DNA of 64,000 nucleotides, from NCBI GenBank assembly GCA_014871385.1, contig CM026426.1, positions 104,257,281-104,321,280 on the forward strand, written 5' to 3'. The translations under genes and the position numbers were made by a program. Source of the stretch: Ceratodon purpureus (Eukaryota; Streptophyta; Bryopsida; Pseudoditrichales; Ditrichaceae). Shown piece by piece: positions 34,140 through 46,717 of the stretch; the stretch's first letter is position 1, and every line of letters begins with the position of its first letter. Below the pieces are notes generated by a model. The model worked only from the letters and a program-made list of their open reading frames with translations. It did no database searches and had not been told where the DNA came from.

Positions 34140-36440
34140 CATGGAGGCAAATGTGGTTCGGGATGTACTCCTCGCAAATCGAGTTGACAATGCGAGGCCG
34201 ATTCCATTAGTTTACGTGCTCCGAGTGTTCTTCCTCTGTCACTACAAACTATGTAGGCCCTAATCATGCCCTATTTATGATATAACAGAGGACGAGATAC
34301 GGAGGGAATGCGCTTCTTCAATGAATCTAAGACGAGCTCTGACGATGTTCATCGAAGAGGGACAATACCTGTATGGTGGCCTTTGTTTTGCATTAGGAGG
34401 GTCGCTTCGTAGGGAGGTCGTTGCGAAGATGGAAGAAGTCAGACATGGTACCGGAGAAGGGGTGGTTCAGTCCGTGATGAGGTGGGTCCGGAACGTGCAG
34501 CTACCTGCGTTTAAAGACATGGTTGTTTGCGAGCCAATGCAGTTCAATTTGCCATGGCAAGTGACCGAGCATAAGTACTAGGACGAAATGGCCAAGCAGT
34601 GGAGGGACGCCTTGCAGACCCGTGAAGAGTTGGACATAGGCTGCATTCTTGCGATGACCTCTGCAAATTGGAGTCCTGGGGTTGCGTCCATGCGTCTACG
34701 TGTCCTAGAGATGGCTAAGGATATTGGAGAGACTATGATAAGAGAGGACAATCAACATTGGGAGCCATGTGCTAAGGAGTTCAACAAGGCTCATGTCGTG
34801 AAGGATTCTAGTGCATTGTCCGAGGAGTGTGAAGTCACTGTTCTGAAGGTTGAAGCAGGGCCAGATCTTCAAAAGAACTCCACAACGGTCAGGAAACAGT
34901 GGAGTTGCGGTGTCAAGTGGTTGACAAGGACGCTGCGGATGTGAAACATGGCAACGAATGTGACACTGAAGTTCAGGGTAACACTAGTCCTTGCAATAGC
35001 GATGGAAAGCCGGAAATAGAGAATCCGGAAGTTGCGGACTTGGGTCACCCGGGTGATACAAAAGTTCAACATGCGGTGGGTGAGACAGCACCAGTCTTTC
35101 CCGAGATTGCAGAAATTCTAGGAAACTCAGTAAACGCTACACCTGACCCGAGTCCCCTTCTCACTTTGAGCCAATTCAAGAACACAGCCCATTCGAGAGC
35201 CGATATGGTCATGAGAGGGGAGGATTTCACGCAATGTCCAAGTTTCGGAAAATGGGCAAACCAGCACTCTGACTTGGTTCCAGAGACTCCATAAAAAAGG
35301 GTCTCTATTGTTGCCATACAGAGCAATGAATCTGCCGGAGTAGCGGATACAGTTTTAACTTGCTGGAATCTGAGAGACGCCTTCGACGAACAGGAATAAT
35401 TGGACGTGAGTCATCACTTGGTGAGCCTATCTCAGTCGCTTGGAAGCGGTGCAAAATAGTGTGACACTGACAGTGTCACAGCTGTGGTGGAGGAGGATCT
35501 ATGGCCGCATCTAGAGTTCGCTACATTTGAGAAGGTTGCATCGATGACTCTGAAGGATGCGTGCAGCCATCTTCAGATAGAGGAACTCTGCTTGCGTTAC
35601 CAGGTCGCGAGGAGAAGGGCGATGGTGCCAAAAAGGTTACATTCTTCAATGAGAAAGGAAAGGAGGCAGAATTGAAGTTTTCAGCCGTACGTGACTTGAT
35701 GCGCGTAAGGACGCCCCTAGAAAATGATGTTGTTGACTTTGTCCTATCCCGATTGTATTTCTAGTGTGGTACTCATACGCGGCGTGAAATCCAATTTGTC
35801 CTATCAAGGACTAGTTCTTGCTACATGAGTGTGTTGAATGGGACTACAACGTTGGAGAGATGGGGCAAAGTATTTTTGCAACCTGCTAATTTGGTAAATG
35901 TGCACGATGTGATAAGTTGTTGTTGCCATGGGTCGGAAAGGATCAATGGTCCCTTTTAATATTTTGTATGACAGGGGTATCCACTTCGATTTGTACGAGA
36001 ATGGATGCCATTTCCCAACCGGGGAGCACTTGGATTTTGTTCAAACAGTCAGTTGCGCCTGACAAACCTTGAGGGTTATGAAGCCCTACGACGTCCCCGT
36101 TGTTGTTCAAGAAGTAGCCCAAAAACTCGATAATTACAAGTGCGGGCATCACACCTTGCGGAATGCGCTCATTTACTTGAAGGTAATTTTCTGAGCTTGT
36201 GACACAAAGCTTTGATTTCTATGTATTTCAGTGAGAGTGAGAGACCATTTGAATATGTGGGATGTGTGGGCCGGTCGCTACCAAGGAATGAATGCAGGGG
36301 ACAGAGTACAGCAGTTGAAGACGACTTTGATAGAGCCTTTTTGTACCAAGGATGTGAACGTCCAGATTCTGGCATTCGTTGCAAAGGATCTGAACCCGGC
36401 GACCAGGGACGCGCGATACAAATCTCCATTTTGAGTCTGT
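34140..36440 (+). pseudogene. Ulp1-like (C48) cysteine protease gene of the MULE, decayed
   Basis: The plus-strand frame from about 34321 encodes a helical region (MFIEEGQYLYGGLCFALGGS, then DALQTREELDIGCILAMTSA) through a TAG at 34579-34581, followed by a linker rich in Asp/Pro/Val (34899-35294). The protease-like part follows. RTPLENDVVDFVLSRLYF near 35706-35763 corresponds to the (W)L.DEVIDF start of Ulp1 domains, GIHFDLYENGCHF near 35971 to the region before the catalytic Asp, and YKCGHHTLRNALIYLK near 36134-36180 to the catalytic Cys block (usually DCGVF). Ulp1 proteases cleave SUMO-like tags; in MULEs their role is unknown. Stops and frame changes show it is inactive. Confidence 0.6.
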
Positions 36441-36449
36441 AATAAGAAT

Positions 36450-37650
36450 GTGATGTCATCAGCAGAGAGTTATGGAGAGATATGTGAGGTCCCAGACCAG
36501 CATTGCATCGGAGGTCGTAACGTTTAGAGCACGGCATTAGGCATTACGAAATCTTCAGCTGTGTGCCTGGTTTCATTTTCAAGCACGTTCGAGCACTATG
36601 TGAAGTAGTATTGCAACACTATCTTTCATCATCTAGTGAAATTTTACAGAGAACAAGAAACTATGCAATGCTTCCATCTTGCAAATTACATTATGTCTAT
36701 AAGGAACATTTCATTCATGCCTCAGATACAGGTTTATACTGTTCAATTGTTAGTGACTATGCGTCTGGATTGAATTATTGGACAAGCTTGTATAATGGAT
36801 CAACTTCAAGCAGCATTTGAGGTTGTAGATGCCTCAACGCTCGCTATTTATGGGGACAGATAATTGACTGTGTACAATAGTGTCACGCATGTCGCATAGA
36901 GGACAATGTAATGTTACAATATATAAGCAGTGTCACAAATGTTTCAAATGTATTTCATAGCACAAAGAAAACATTTCCAACACCAAAACAGGTTGTATGC
37001 GGATGTCAAAGAACCCTAAGGTTTATACGATACGACACTAGAGCTAAAAACCTTACATTGCGCTATAACAACTTAGGTTATATTCCTCCTCCTCCCCAAC
37101 TCTAGAGTAAAATTGCTTCAGAACCCAATTCGAGTTGTTTGAAGTTGCACCCGCCCCTTTAGCGCAACTGTTTGGTGTTGGTCCGAATCCACGATGGCGA
37201 TCACCGTGAGTTAGACTTCCATGTATCGCCGACTGGTGAACCATAAAACGCCGCGAAGGACATCTCCTCAGTCCGCGACTACGCGCCGTTGCGACAAATC
37301 CATTGACACTACCACTGTCGAGACTCCTTCTTGCGGCTTTGCCCTCCGTCTCATTTTGAAGTTGCCCTTGTGCTGGAAACGGCAATATCCGGGAAGCGTA
37401 TAGTGCAATGGCGAGCAAGATGATCAAAATCCAGACCGAATCTCCAACGACAACGACTTGCACAAGGAGGAACATATTTAAAGTTCTAATTACAATGTAA
37501 TGCAATTTTAGAATAATTAAGAGGCTTCAGACGAATGATGGCCTAAATGACTAACAATTTATAAAGATCCAGCTAAGAAGGAAGAATATGGGTGACGACT
37601 CGTACCCGTAACACTGTTATGTTACCTTTCCAATTTTAGATGGAATCTTC
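36450..37650. other. Convergent 3' region between the two MULE genes
   Basis: Sequence between the protease-type gene (plus) and the transposase gene (minus). It has scattered frames without domains, including a minus-strand frame (37053-37505) with one hydrophobic stretch (VVVVGDSVWILIILLAIALY) that could be a membrane segment but has no other support. Probably terminator and non-coding sequence. Confidence 0.4.
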
Positions 37651-37658
37651 GTCGACAC

Positions 37659-40461
37659 CTATAGCTGACAAACAATCGATTTCCAAGGGCATTCCAAAAA
37701 GTCTTTACAGCGCCCCAGTTTAAATCCCTGTCCGTCATCTACTCTACGGAACACTGGCGTCCCTTCCATCGGGGAAACAAAACCAGAACTGATCTCTACC
37801 TTGATCCTCTTCAGACGACCAAGTGTTTGATTAAACTCCGTGATTAAGTGCTGCATTATTACGGTATCCCTTGTAACTTCTTCTACTAACAGCAGCACTA
37901 GATTCTCCATTGCCGAAGGTAAATCCACCACCCTCTCTCCAGTTAGAGTGGGTCTGGGAACAATAAGTGGTGTATTGGACTCAGAAGGCGCAGAGAAGTG
38001 CTCTCGTCGTGGAGTAAGCAGCTGCTGTAGACCCCCGATGACATTGCCAGCCAACCGGCCACAGTAACGAGTAATAGTACCTTCTGCAATCTCAGGATGC
38101 ATCATCATAACAACCTTCACATGATGCTTACACATGTTGCCATGTTGTGCCCAGATACAATTGCAAACACCTCACTCTGACCCCAGATTATATACCGTGT
38201 ACCTCATGTGCCGATGCTCTATAGAGGTAACCAATGCAATGTCACCGTCCTCAACCGGTAGTGTCACATCGTCATCTAGTATCGCCCTAGCCTTTAAAAT
38301 AGATTTGACAACACAGTCTTGCATCTTCTTATTATCAATGAACTCCTTTTCTTTACGGAGATCCTTATACCAATAGTGGTCGAAGACATCTTCAGTCAAG
38401 GCAGTAATACACCAGTCCACCCTCCCCCCTATCATTCTACTCATTTGTGATTTCAAAATAGACTTTGCAAAACGGTGATATCCTTCGATAGCCGCATTAG
38501 TATCATGGCCACAGTAACTAAGGTTACGGAACCCCACTACCCACATGTGCACTTTGTCTAGCCATTGAGTCCTCATATAATCTCGAAACTCTACCTCTCC
38601 TGGATATGTTTTTGCCAGCTCTTCAATGTGCTGTTCAGCCCATGCACTACCCTCTTCTCCAGATGGTGAGGACCGATCGTACATGAGCATTCCTAGGTCT
38701 TTCATAATAGCTGCCCTACGGGCCAAATTGGATATCTTGTAGCAAGAGTTTTTCTACCACGCGCGTTGTACATGCCATAAGCACAGAAACAGTGCCGTAC
38801 CAGGCCATGTTTCACTGTCAAAATATACACTCATATATCAAAAATTAGATGGTCTTTAAACCTTTCGTAGAATATAACAATGCTGTACATTACATACCAG
38901 TGTCATAGACATCAATGAGTGTTAGAGAGTGAGGTGAATGTAAAAAAACAAACTGAGCTATCAAGGTGGGATGGATGCTTTACTTGATAGCCTTGATCTC
39001 TCCTTGGGCACAATCGACAATGAATGCTGAAGGCTCCCAATCCGGCTTCTCTTTGACCATCTGTTTATTCAGTGCTTTCATCTAAGGTGTCGGATCTGTC
39101 TGAGCACACCTCGACGTAAGAACAAAAGCCACCGGTATTCCATGGTGCCACTCATCAAAGACCATGAGTGTATAAAGCAAAAATTGGTCGTGACATAGGG
39201 AAAGAATGTCAGTGTCACAACAGATCCAGCAAGGTAATGAAATTGTACCGATAGGGGAATAGTATACTTTTAAGGAAAACAAATATAAGAGCATTCAAAA
39301 GCACCAGTTCAGAGTATCGTAAATGTAGATTACCTTTTTGTCATTGGTTCCAAACGTCGCATCAATTAATATCCCTCCTCTATGCCCATATTTAAGCATC
39401 ATTTCCTTCCGCCATGTTGTCTGTATCCCAAAATGTGAAAGGCATGTTCTCGCTCGTCAACTCACCTGGAACCTTCTCTAGTTTTTTTTTATTTGACTCA
39501 TTGTAGTAAAACACCTTTTCTAGATTACGCTACACCCACATCCTAACTTTGAGCGTCATTTTTGTACAACATATATGTTTCTTGGGCTAACTTACCCGAA
39601 ATATTCCATATATCCTTAGTACTCAGAAGAAGATCCCGCATAATATCCTTGCCCTCAGCCTTGTACTTCTTCAAGAGATCTAAAATGTTTTCTCATTATC
39701 TGCATGGGACTGTTATCCCTCCTTAGACAATCCTCTACAAATGCCCTGATTTCTGGAGACAGATGTGCCAAAAAAGCACTTCGCTCTCCCACTTTCATCC
39801 CGCCATGCACAACTAGACCATCAAAATTAACATGCTTCTCCTGGATTATGGTAATCTCTAATACATGCGGCAGGTACAAGAAGGTCTTCACTGTAAATTG
39901 CGCTTTGCATCCCCTTTTAATGGATTGTTCCCATTTCTTCTTCGAGTCCCTCTCAATTTTCGGCTTCTTCGTCGCAGTCTTCCCCGTGTTTGTCCCCTCC
40001 TGTCCTGGGAATGTTGCATCAGCCTCTACGAGGTTCACCACTTCACCGAAGTTGTCCTTGAATGGGGAGTCCTCCATTTTAATGTCACAGTCAGGAGATA
40101 CACCGATGGGGACGTTGCCACTAGTGCCTCCCTCATGAATTAAATTACCTGCAATAACTGATTCCAGTCGATCGACGGAAATGTGCGACCGGGGTAACAA
40201 AATAGGAGCAGCACTTTGACAGCATTCCGAATCCTGCGAAGACAATGTTTCATGTTGTACAGAGGAGACACAATTTGATGTCGCGGAATTCCCAGAAGCC
40301 GCAAGCTCAATGTTCGGAACATTACTTGGCAGACATTGTTGAGGAACGTTGAGGACACCCTTTTTCCTTGGACCACGTTTCTTGGCAGTTTTTCCCGGAG
40401 CATGGTCCGTCATCACAACTCCTTGACCGGACATGGCGACATTGTCATTCCCCACGTCCAC
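37659..40461 (-). pseudogene. MULE transposase (MURA-like) with SWIM zinc finger, decayed
   Basis: Domains in order on the minus strand: a Lys/Gly-rich N-terminus; a DNA-binding block KRGCKAQFTVKTFLYLPHVL (about 39850-39910); catalytic blocks LIDATFGTN near 39350, YTLMVFDEWHHGIPVAFVL near 39130-39190, and FIVDCAQGEIKAI near 39000; then the C-terminal NLSYCGHDTNAAIEGYHRF near 38470-38530 and a SWIM finger CNCIWAQHGNMCKHH near 38115-38165. This is the architecture of Mutator transposases, which cut and paste DNA carrying their TIRs. Interruptions include a TAG before MKALNK and a TGA before GVCNC. The block order suggests at least one intron (donor after GTNDKK). Confidence 0.85.
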
Positions 40462-40518
40462 ATCTAATACGTTGCCATTGCTTTTGGAACAGTTGGAAAG
40501 GGCGTCGCAGGATGCCGT

Positions 40519-41750
40519 CTACTTCTTAGCCGGCCCGCGTTTCTTGCGGATTGCTGTGACATTTGGGGGTTGTGTCACGGATTCCTTGACATTGCAGTCC
40601 GCCAGCTTCTTCATTGTAACTCTCTTCTTGACAGTCTTAACGGTCGGTGTAGGAGAGACATGAACTGTAGGCAGTTCATTCAAGTCTAGAATGCCACAGC
40701 ATTCGCCATATGCATCGATGTCTGTAGTTGCCAACTGATGAACTGCCTTCATTGGGTTGGCTACCATCTAGTCCATGGCGTCGAGTAGTGTTCCACCAGG
40801 CTTTGGTTTGAACCGACGAGGAGCTTTCCTGGGTTGACCTACATCGGTTCTTTTCGCACGGGCCTTTTTTGTTGGAAAAGGCGCATTGCCTTACTGCACA
40901 ACGACAGGAACTATGGCCTTCTTCCTCAGTTTCTTTCGGAGACTCTCTGTAATGAGCTTCACTATCCTACTTAAATCTTTGGGACCGTATTCCCACTTGT
41001 ACTTGCTCTCGCAGAGAATTGGAAATAATTCTATGAGGACCAAGTTGAGAAACAATCGACATTTGAATAGCTAAACCCTACGTCTAAATTCGACAAAAAC
41101 CCTAATCACAGTGATCCAGTGTCTGGGGGCATGTAAGATCTTATCCTTAACCAGGAGAATACAAAAAAAACAAAAAGAGCACATGAAGCCATAACAGGAA
41201 ATGGAACAATAATCCAACTCAATCCACAATAAATTCGTAACACTGATGTGAGGTGACACAAGAACTCACCTTACAAAATTCAATGTGGTTCGGGGCCCGT
41301 CCCTCGACTGGTTCGGCTTTCAATTCTCCTTGTTGGGGCGGAATCGACATTGTGCGCTCTCCTTTCCACATTGCTTGCCCTCTATGAAGTCCGCAACCCT
41401 GGAAGATGGGACGTAACACTGCTGCACAACGTGTGCCTTTTTATGTTCTCCTCGAGGTGCTTGGTATTCTACCTCAAGTCTCTTGGTTTGAATACTCCTG
41501 CCGGAGGATTCTGCACTGACTCTTCAATCGCTCTCAAGTGTATTGCGTGCAGGTTGAATGCACTCAAACCGACCTTGACGTCCTTTAGACATGGCACCTG
41601 ACTCTTCTCCTCCATTGGCGAGCTCTCCTCCGGCTCCATCGCAGCGCGAGGATACAATTCTAAACGAAGGTAACGCACGTTTACGCAAAAGCTACAAGAT
41701 CTGAGGCAGGTAACATCGAATGCAAATTGTTCGTGTGCAAGCAAGGTAGA
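40519..41750 (-). pseudogene. Possible 5' exons of the MULE transposase gene
   Basis: Minus-strand frames upstream of the transposase: 40519-40767 (VSPTPTVKTVKKRVTMKKL, basic), 41219-41419 and 41469-41744 (start near the right TIR; EPEESSPMEEKSQVPCLKDV). They lie in the right order and direction to be leader exons, with basic repeats (KKRGPAKK and KKRGPRKK) that look like DNA-binding tails duplicated in the 40.4-40.6 kb region. Not proven to be joined. Confidence 0.4.
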
Positions 41751-42133
41751 CTCAGTTCAGCGCAACTCTAGATCGCAAAAACTAAAACACAATGATATTG
41801 CCATGTCTGTTATGCCATTGTTCGTTGCCTACAATGTTTTCAAGATCAGGCAGTTTATTTGTAATTTGTATCATGGGCAGTGTCACATGTAGCGATAGTG
41901 TTACATGCGAGGGCAGTGTCTCGCTACGCGTGCGTCCAAGTGTTCCCGTGAAAGTGGTTATTACCCGCGTCCAATTTTACGGAGACAGCGTGGCTGGGGG
42001 CAAAATCGCGACGCCGACGTGGACAGCCACGGAGGCTGCCTAGGGACGGATCCACCAACCCTACCCTTTGCTACAGGGCAAAAAGTGTTCTCCGACCATT
42101 ACAATGTTTTTTCGTCTATATCTTTTGCATTAA

Positions 42134-42872
42134 GGGGAGAAGCACAATAAAGTGGACCACAAAAGTGCTTAGCTATTTACCAGTTTCAGCCCTTTTGCAA
42201 AAATTGCACAAAAGTGATGGAAAGATGTAATTGAAGTCAATTTTTTTGCTAATATGGATTCTCAACTTGTTTTTCTACAACTTGGAAAAGTTTTGTGCAA
42301 AGTAGACACTTTTAAGTTATTGTATGAGGGCTTTAAATCCAAGCAAAGTGAATTCAGTCATTTGAAAAAGTGGCTAGAAAAGAATCAAAAAATATCTAAA
42401 AATAACTTTTGATGAAATGAGGCCCTCTTTATGTTTAAGAGGTATTCTAAAATACGCAATTCATATACTCATTTTTTGATTTAGGGTTCCAAAAGTATCG
42501 CAAGGATGTTTTTAGGAGGGCCTTTCCCGCGATACTTTTTGTCACTTTTTTTTCACCGAACATTGTTTTTCAAATTGGAAATAAAATTTTCTAAAGACAA
42601 TAGAGGGCCCCAAATGAAGAAATTAAGACTTTGGAAAAGTTCATTTTCATCCTTTAGAACTAGTGGTCAAATTAAGTTTCAATTGAAGATGTTTTTCTTA
42701 TGGAGATGCGTATAAGATACCTTATGACACCTTAAAAAGTGACTAAAGTGCTCAAAAACTACACCAAAATGCTCAAAATCAAGATTTGAGCTTTGAAAAC
42801 CAGCACACTTCACATTCACTTCTTAGTGATCACATTTTGCACTTGGTGGTCCACTTTATTGTGCTCTCCCCC
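42134..42872. mobile_element. TTAA-flanked non-autonomous element with GGGGAGA TIRs
   Basis: TTAA at 42130-42133 and 42873-42876 brackets near-perfect inverted ends: GGGGAGAAGCACAATAAAGT at the left, and ACTTTATTGTGCTCTCCCCC at the right. TTAA targeting fits the piggyBac superfamily, although the TIR differs from the CCCCTAAA family. The flanking bases on both sides rejoin into the TA-element sequence (CTTTTGCATTAA with ACATATTTTAAC), which confirms the borders. Non-coding, 739 bp. Confidence 0.8.
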
Positions 42873-45588
42873 TTAAAACATATTTTAACACAAAGTTTGT
42901 TGGAAGTGGAACTAGGCTTGATTTTCAACTTTATTTAGTTTGACACAATTCCATAAAACTTCATCTTCTATCTTTAATTGGACTGTAAAAAACTGTATGC
43001 AACACATTTTAAAAACCTCACCTAGAGTCTTGCTACTTCTTCACCTATATTCATTGTGGACTAATGTAAGTGGGCTTGATTACATAAGGAGCACTTTTTG
43101 CCAATTTAATTTCACACAAACCTTCCATTTAGGTTCATATCTAGTCAAAAACACAAGATTCTCACTTTGTGGCAAAATAGAATTGTAATTTATATATTAA
43201 TCGACAGAAGGTGCCAATAAATTCTCAAAGTTTTAGGCACCTAATTTTTGGACTATTTTCTGCCGGATCAGCTAAAAACCTACGGTATTTGTTCTTACAA
43301 CGTTTGCAATAATACTTACACCTCTTCGAGGTACACACAACACAAATTTTGCGCAAAGTTGTCCACTTGGAAACATGGATTTCTTGAACATGTATGGGCT
43401 CCACATCTCACGTACGAGGCCAATTGCATGTGAGAGCTCCACAGAAATTTGTCTTGAATTGAAGGTGTGTCATTTGTGCTCTTCGAATCCGCCCTTGTTT
43501 CAAAATAGCCATGTAGTAAATATAAATTTTGACCATGGTTTGGTCAAGAAGGAAAAGAGAAGCCTTTTCCACCACTTGTAAGAACGATTTGGCATGTATA
43601 TAAAGCACTCAGCTGGTTTGCCACATCAACCTCTTGCATAAAAGTTTTGTACTCATGATGAATTGGGCTTGATGGCACAATGTTCTTCTTGATTGCACCA
43701 TTACAACCTGGGATCGTTGTAATTGGCATGCAAAGAAACTTGATGGGTAGAGCATAAGTGGATAAAAGAACTACTGCCTTTTTGTCCTTCCAAATGACAC
43801 TAGAAATTCCACGGGATTCGTGCATCCTCCATGCTAATGAGCCCTATGGCAATTTCTTGAATTCCTTTACATTCTTGAACTCAAGAGACAAACCATTCAT
43901 AGAGTCTTAGTCGCATAAGTCCCTAGGTTTGTTGATTCTTCAAATAGGGCAATACTTGTGAAGTATTTGTCGATTACAACACAATGTCCCTTGCCATGGT
44001 TCCCCTCCACTCTTTTTAAGACAACATCATGAGCAAGTCTTGATTCACCACAAGAAACACAAATGGGTTCTTCATTTCCATCACCATGTCTAATTCCCGC
44101 TCTATTTTTCCACAATGGATGTCAAAATTGTACATAAACTTTGAATCCGCTAAACACCACACTTTATTTGCCACTTCTAGAGTTTTTTAGGCATGTACTA
44201 ACAGGCATGGCAGTAACTACCCTAATATAAAATCATCATTTCATCTATGGTGATAAATGGATCCAATTGCCATGCACTCATAAAATTCATTCTCACAATG
44301 TCTATCACCGGTCTTACTTGGCGCATTTTATCATAATTCAAGGATAGTGGATCATCAATGTAGGATGTCAGTTTCGTGAGATGTAAACATTTTGTCAGCA
44401 TCTCAAACCTCCTTCGAGACATGAGATTGCTAATAGTTGGGCACTCGAAAAAGGATGGCTTCTTCATCCAATAACTTCTTATGTTAAGTTCACTAGAAGA
44501 AACCCATGTTATTTGTTATATCCCGAATCATGTCAGCGTGTTTTTTTGATGTCTTGGAGCTAGCCAGTAATGTCCCCGTGAATGTGAGGATGTCCACGCG
44601 TCAATATAGAACAGTGAAGGTAGGAGGGTCCCAAAACATGCGTGTGAAACAGGAGATGTGGCGATGTCTCCAACAACACGCCCGTCTCCGAGGACGTCAT
44701 CCAGGACATCATAGGTGACACAAAACTGCCACGCTGGCAACGGACAAGCGTTTCACATGGGGTAAGAATGATGAAGTTACTGCTATGCAAGGTAGAAAGC
44801 AACCCAAAGTTTAATAAGAACAGCGAAACAGGCAGTGGTATGCAAGAGGAGAAAAAAAGGGCACTAACCTTTTTTTTAAAGTTTTTAAAAAAATTAATTA
44901 TAAAAAAATTAAAAATTATCATGTATAAAATTGGAAAAAATTCCGATTATAATTATTAACTATGATCCTTTGAATTTCTGATCTTACCAGTTTGTATAAA
45001 ATATTTTCAATATTAGAATTCAGTTTTAATTATTTTTTTAAATTGATGTTATAACAATATTTTTTTAAATCAATTATTAAATAATTAAAGCGGTCATATT
45101 ATATTCAATCTTCTATATTTGAATATTAAAATAATATTTAATAATTAATATAACATTATTTTTCCAATTTTTTACCAGAACCAGAATTATAAGGAATTTA
45201 GGGTGATTTTTAAAAGTCCTTGGTGGCATACCTATGTGGACATACTATATATTTTGTAGTTTACAGCACTTAATCTACATGGCAAACACAATTCCACATT
45301 AGACAAGGTGACATGTCATTCCGTGTATAGGTCCACGTTACTTGAGACATTCAATTGAAGATGTCTCGAGTAACGTCTACATGTCTCTGAGGACATCCCA
45401 CGAGACATCCTTGAAAACATCATCATGTTTTGCAAAACATAACCATCAAGTCAGATGAATTTTTTCAAGTTCATTGGATGAATAGAGGCGGCAAGGATTA
45501 GTTACCGCAGCCATAGTTAGGTCAAGAGACCTTTAAGTAGAATTTGATGGTGCACAAAGCTCACTTTGGCCTTCATTTCTCCAAGTAG

Positions 45589-45815
45589 TTAGAGTTTAGA
45601 ATGTAGAGGTTAGAGTTTTAGATTGTAGACTAAGTTTACAAGTTAGAATATTAGAGTTTAGAGTGTAAAGGTTGGAATTTTAGAGTGTGTGAATTAGATG
45701 TTAAATTTTAGAGTTTGAGAGTGTTAGGGTTTAGAGGGTAAAGGTTATAGTTTTTTAGTGTAGAGTTTAGAGGTTAGAAGTTAGACTTTGAAAGTGTAGA
45801 GTTTAAAGTGTAAAG
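45589..45815 (+). repeat. Degenerate GTTAGAGTTTAGAGTGTA minisatellite
   Basis: About ten imperfect units of 18-22 bases built on TTAGAG, within the CACTA element. They resemble but are not telomere repeats (TTTAGGG). Confidence 0.65.
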
Positions 45816-46669
45816 GCAGCAAAGAAGAAATGAATAAAGAGGCGTGCAAGTAAGTGAGTGATTGCATAATATAATGCTGGCCCAAATGAAACTCAAGTGT
45901 GCCATTGCAGGACGTATGAACAAACACGGGAAATTTGGAAGATGTCCTAGTAAATGCGTCCACGTTTCCATCAATGTTTGAGATGTTTGGTGGAACATCG
46001 TAGGAGACGTCTTATCACATGATGCAGCTTGTATTGGACTTTGTGGGGCATGTTGAACGTTCACATAGTGTTGTGATCAGAGCTAACAATTTATTGATGT
46101 TAGGATGTAAACCATGGATATATAGCTTGTCCAACTAACTAGGTTTATAGCAATTTCCTTCTTTTTTAAATCCCTTGTTTAACCGCATGCGTTGTTGGCC
46201 TATTGAATATGTGCAGGGTTGGACATGCAATGTGCTATGAGCGTCATGTAGACGTGACCATGTTGTGGAAGACATATGCCGCAACATTTAGAAAACGCAC
46301 GGACGTCTTTTGAAACATCCCCTCGTCTATGGAGACATCCCTGAACATGGTCAGATACATGACAATGTTTTAAGCTAGGATGTTGTGAGACTTTAGCGAT
46401 GTTCAATTTTGTCAGACATGCATAAGTTCTTTGAAACGTCTACGATGACACCTTCAATGCCCAGAACCATGGGTCGGAAACGTAATCAAGGACACGGTCA
46501 TGTCCATCGCCACGTCCTCAGGGACATGGCAATGTTCAACAAAATGAGCATTAAAACCCACGCAGCGTTATTCTAGACATCAAAGCGGACATCTCCACAT
46601 TGAGCTTGGAATGTCTTTGAAAACAGAGCAATGTTTCTAGTGACGTCCTCGCGAACATAAATCTGGAAG

Positions 46670-46670
<1 letters not shown>

Positions 46671-46715
<45 letters not shown>
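46671..46715 (+). repeat. Poly-A run of 45
   Basis: A homopolymer inside the CACTA element at 44491-47093, not at an element end, so it gives no evidence of reverse transcription. Length is uncertain. Confidence 0.8.

Positions 46716-46717
<2 letters not shown>

Larger units (their letters stand above)
30670..42093. mobile_element. Mutator-like element (11.4 kb) with TIRs, transposase and Ulp1-like protease
   Basis: TIRs of about 260 bp face each other. The left arm holds GGGTAGGGTTGGTGGACCC, GATTTTGCCCCCAGCCACGC and ACGCGGGTAATAACCACT (30697-30805); the inverse is at 41945-42070. The flanks carry a 9-bp duplication, GACCTTTAC versus GACCATTAC (one mismatch). Inside, a MULE transposase lies on the minus strand (37659-40461) and a C48/Ulp1-type protease frame on the plus strand (about 34140-36440). 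Plant MULEs carrying Ulp1-like genes are known as Kaonashi-type (KI-MULE). Both genes have stops, so the element is no longer autonomous. Confidence 0.88.
30206..43286. mobile_element. TA-flanked element, copy 3, split by two later insertions
   Basis: The left end CCGTAGGTTCATAGCTGGTC and right end GCTAAAAACCTACGG are inverted and TA-flanked. The left part (30206-30669) and right parts (42103-42133 and 42877-43286) together make about 0.9 kb, the size of the other copies. Blocks such as GACATAAAATTTGTTTGAGG (30528) and GGACTAATGTAAGTGGGCTT (43060) match copies 1 and 2. The MULE at 30670-42093 and the TTAA element at 42134-42872 interrupt it, so this is the oldest layer at this place. Confidence 0.75.

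Noticed and set aside
45589-45815. Telomere-like TTAGAG repeats
   Set aside because: The unit is degenerate and is not TTTAGGG; it is an internal minisatellite of a CACTA element.
46671-46715. Poly-A run as a retroposon tail
   Set aside because: It lies in the middle of a CACTA element with defined ends and has no flanking duplication of its own.
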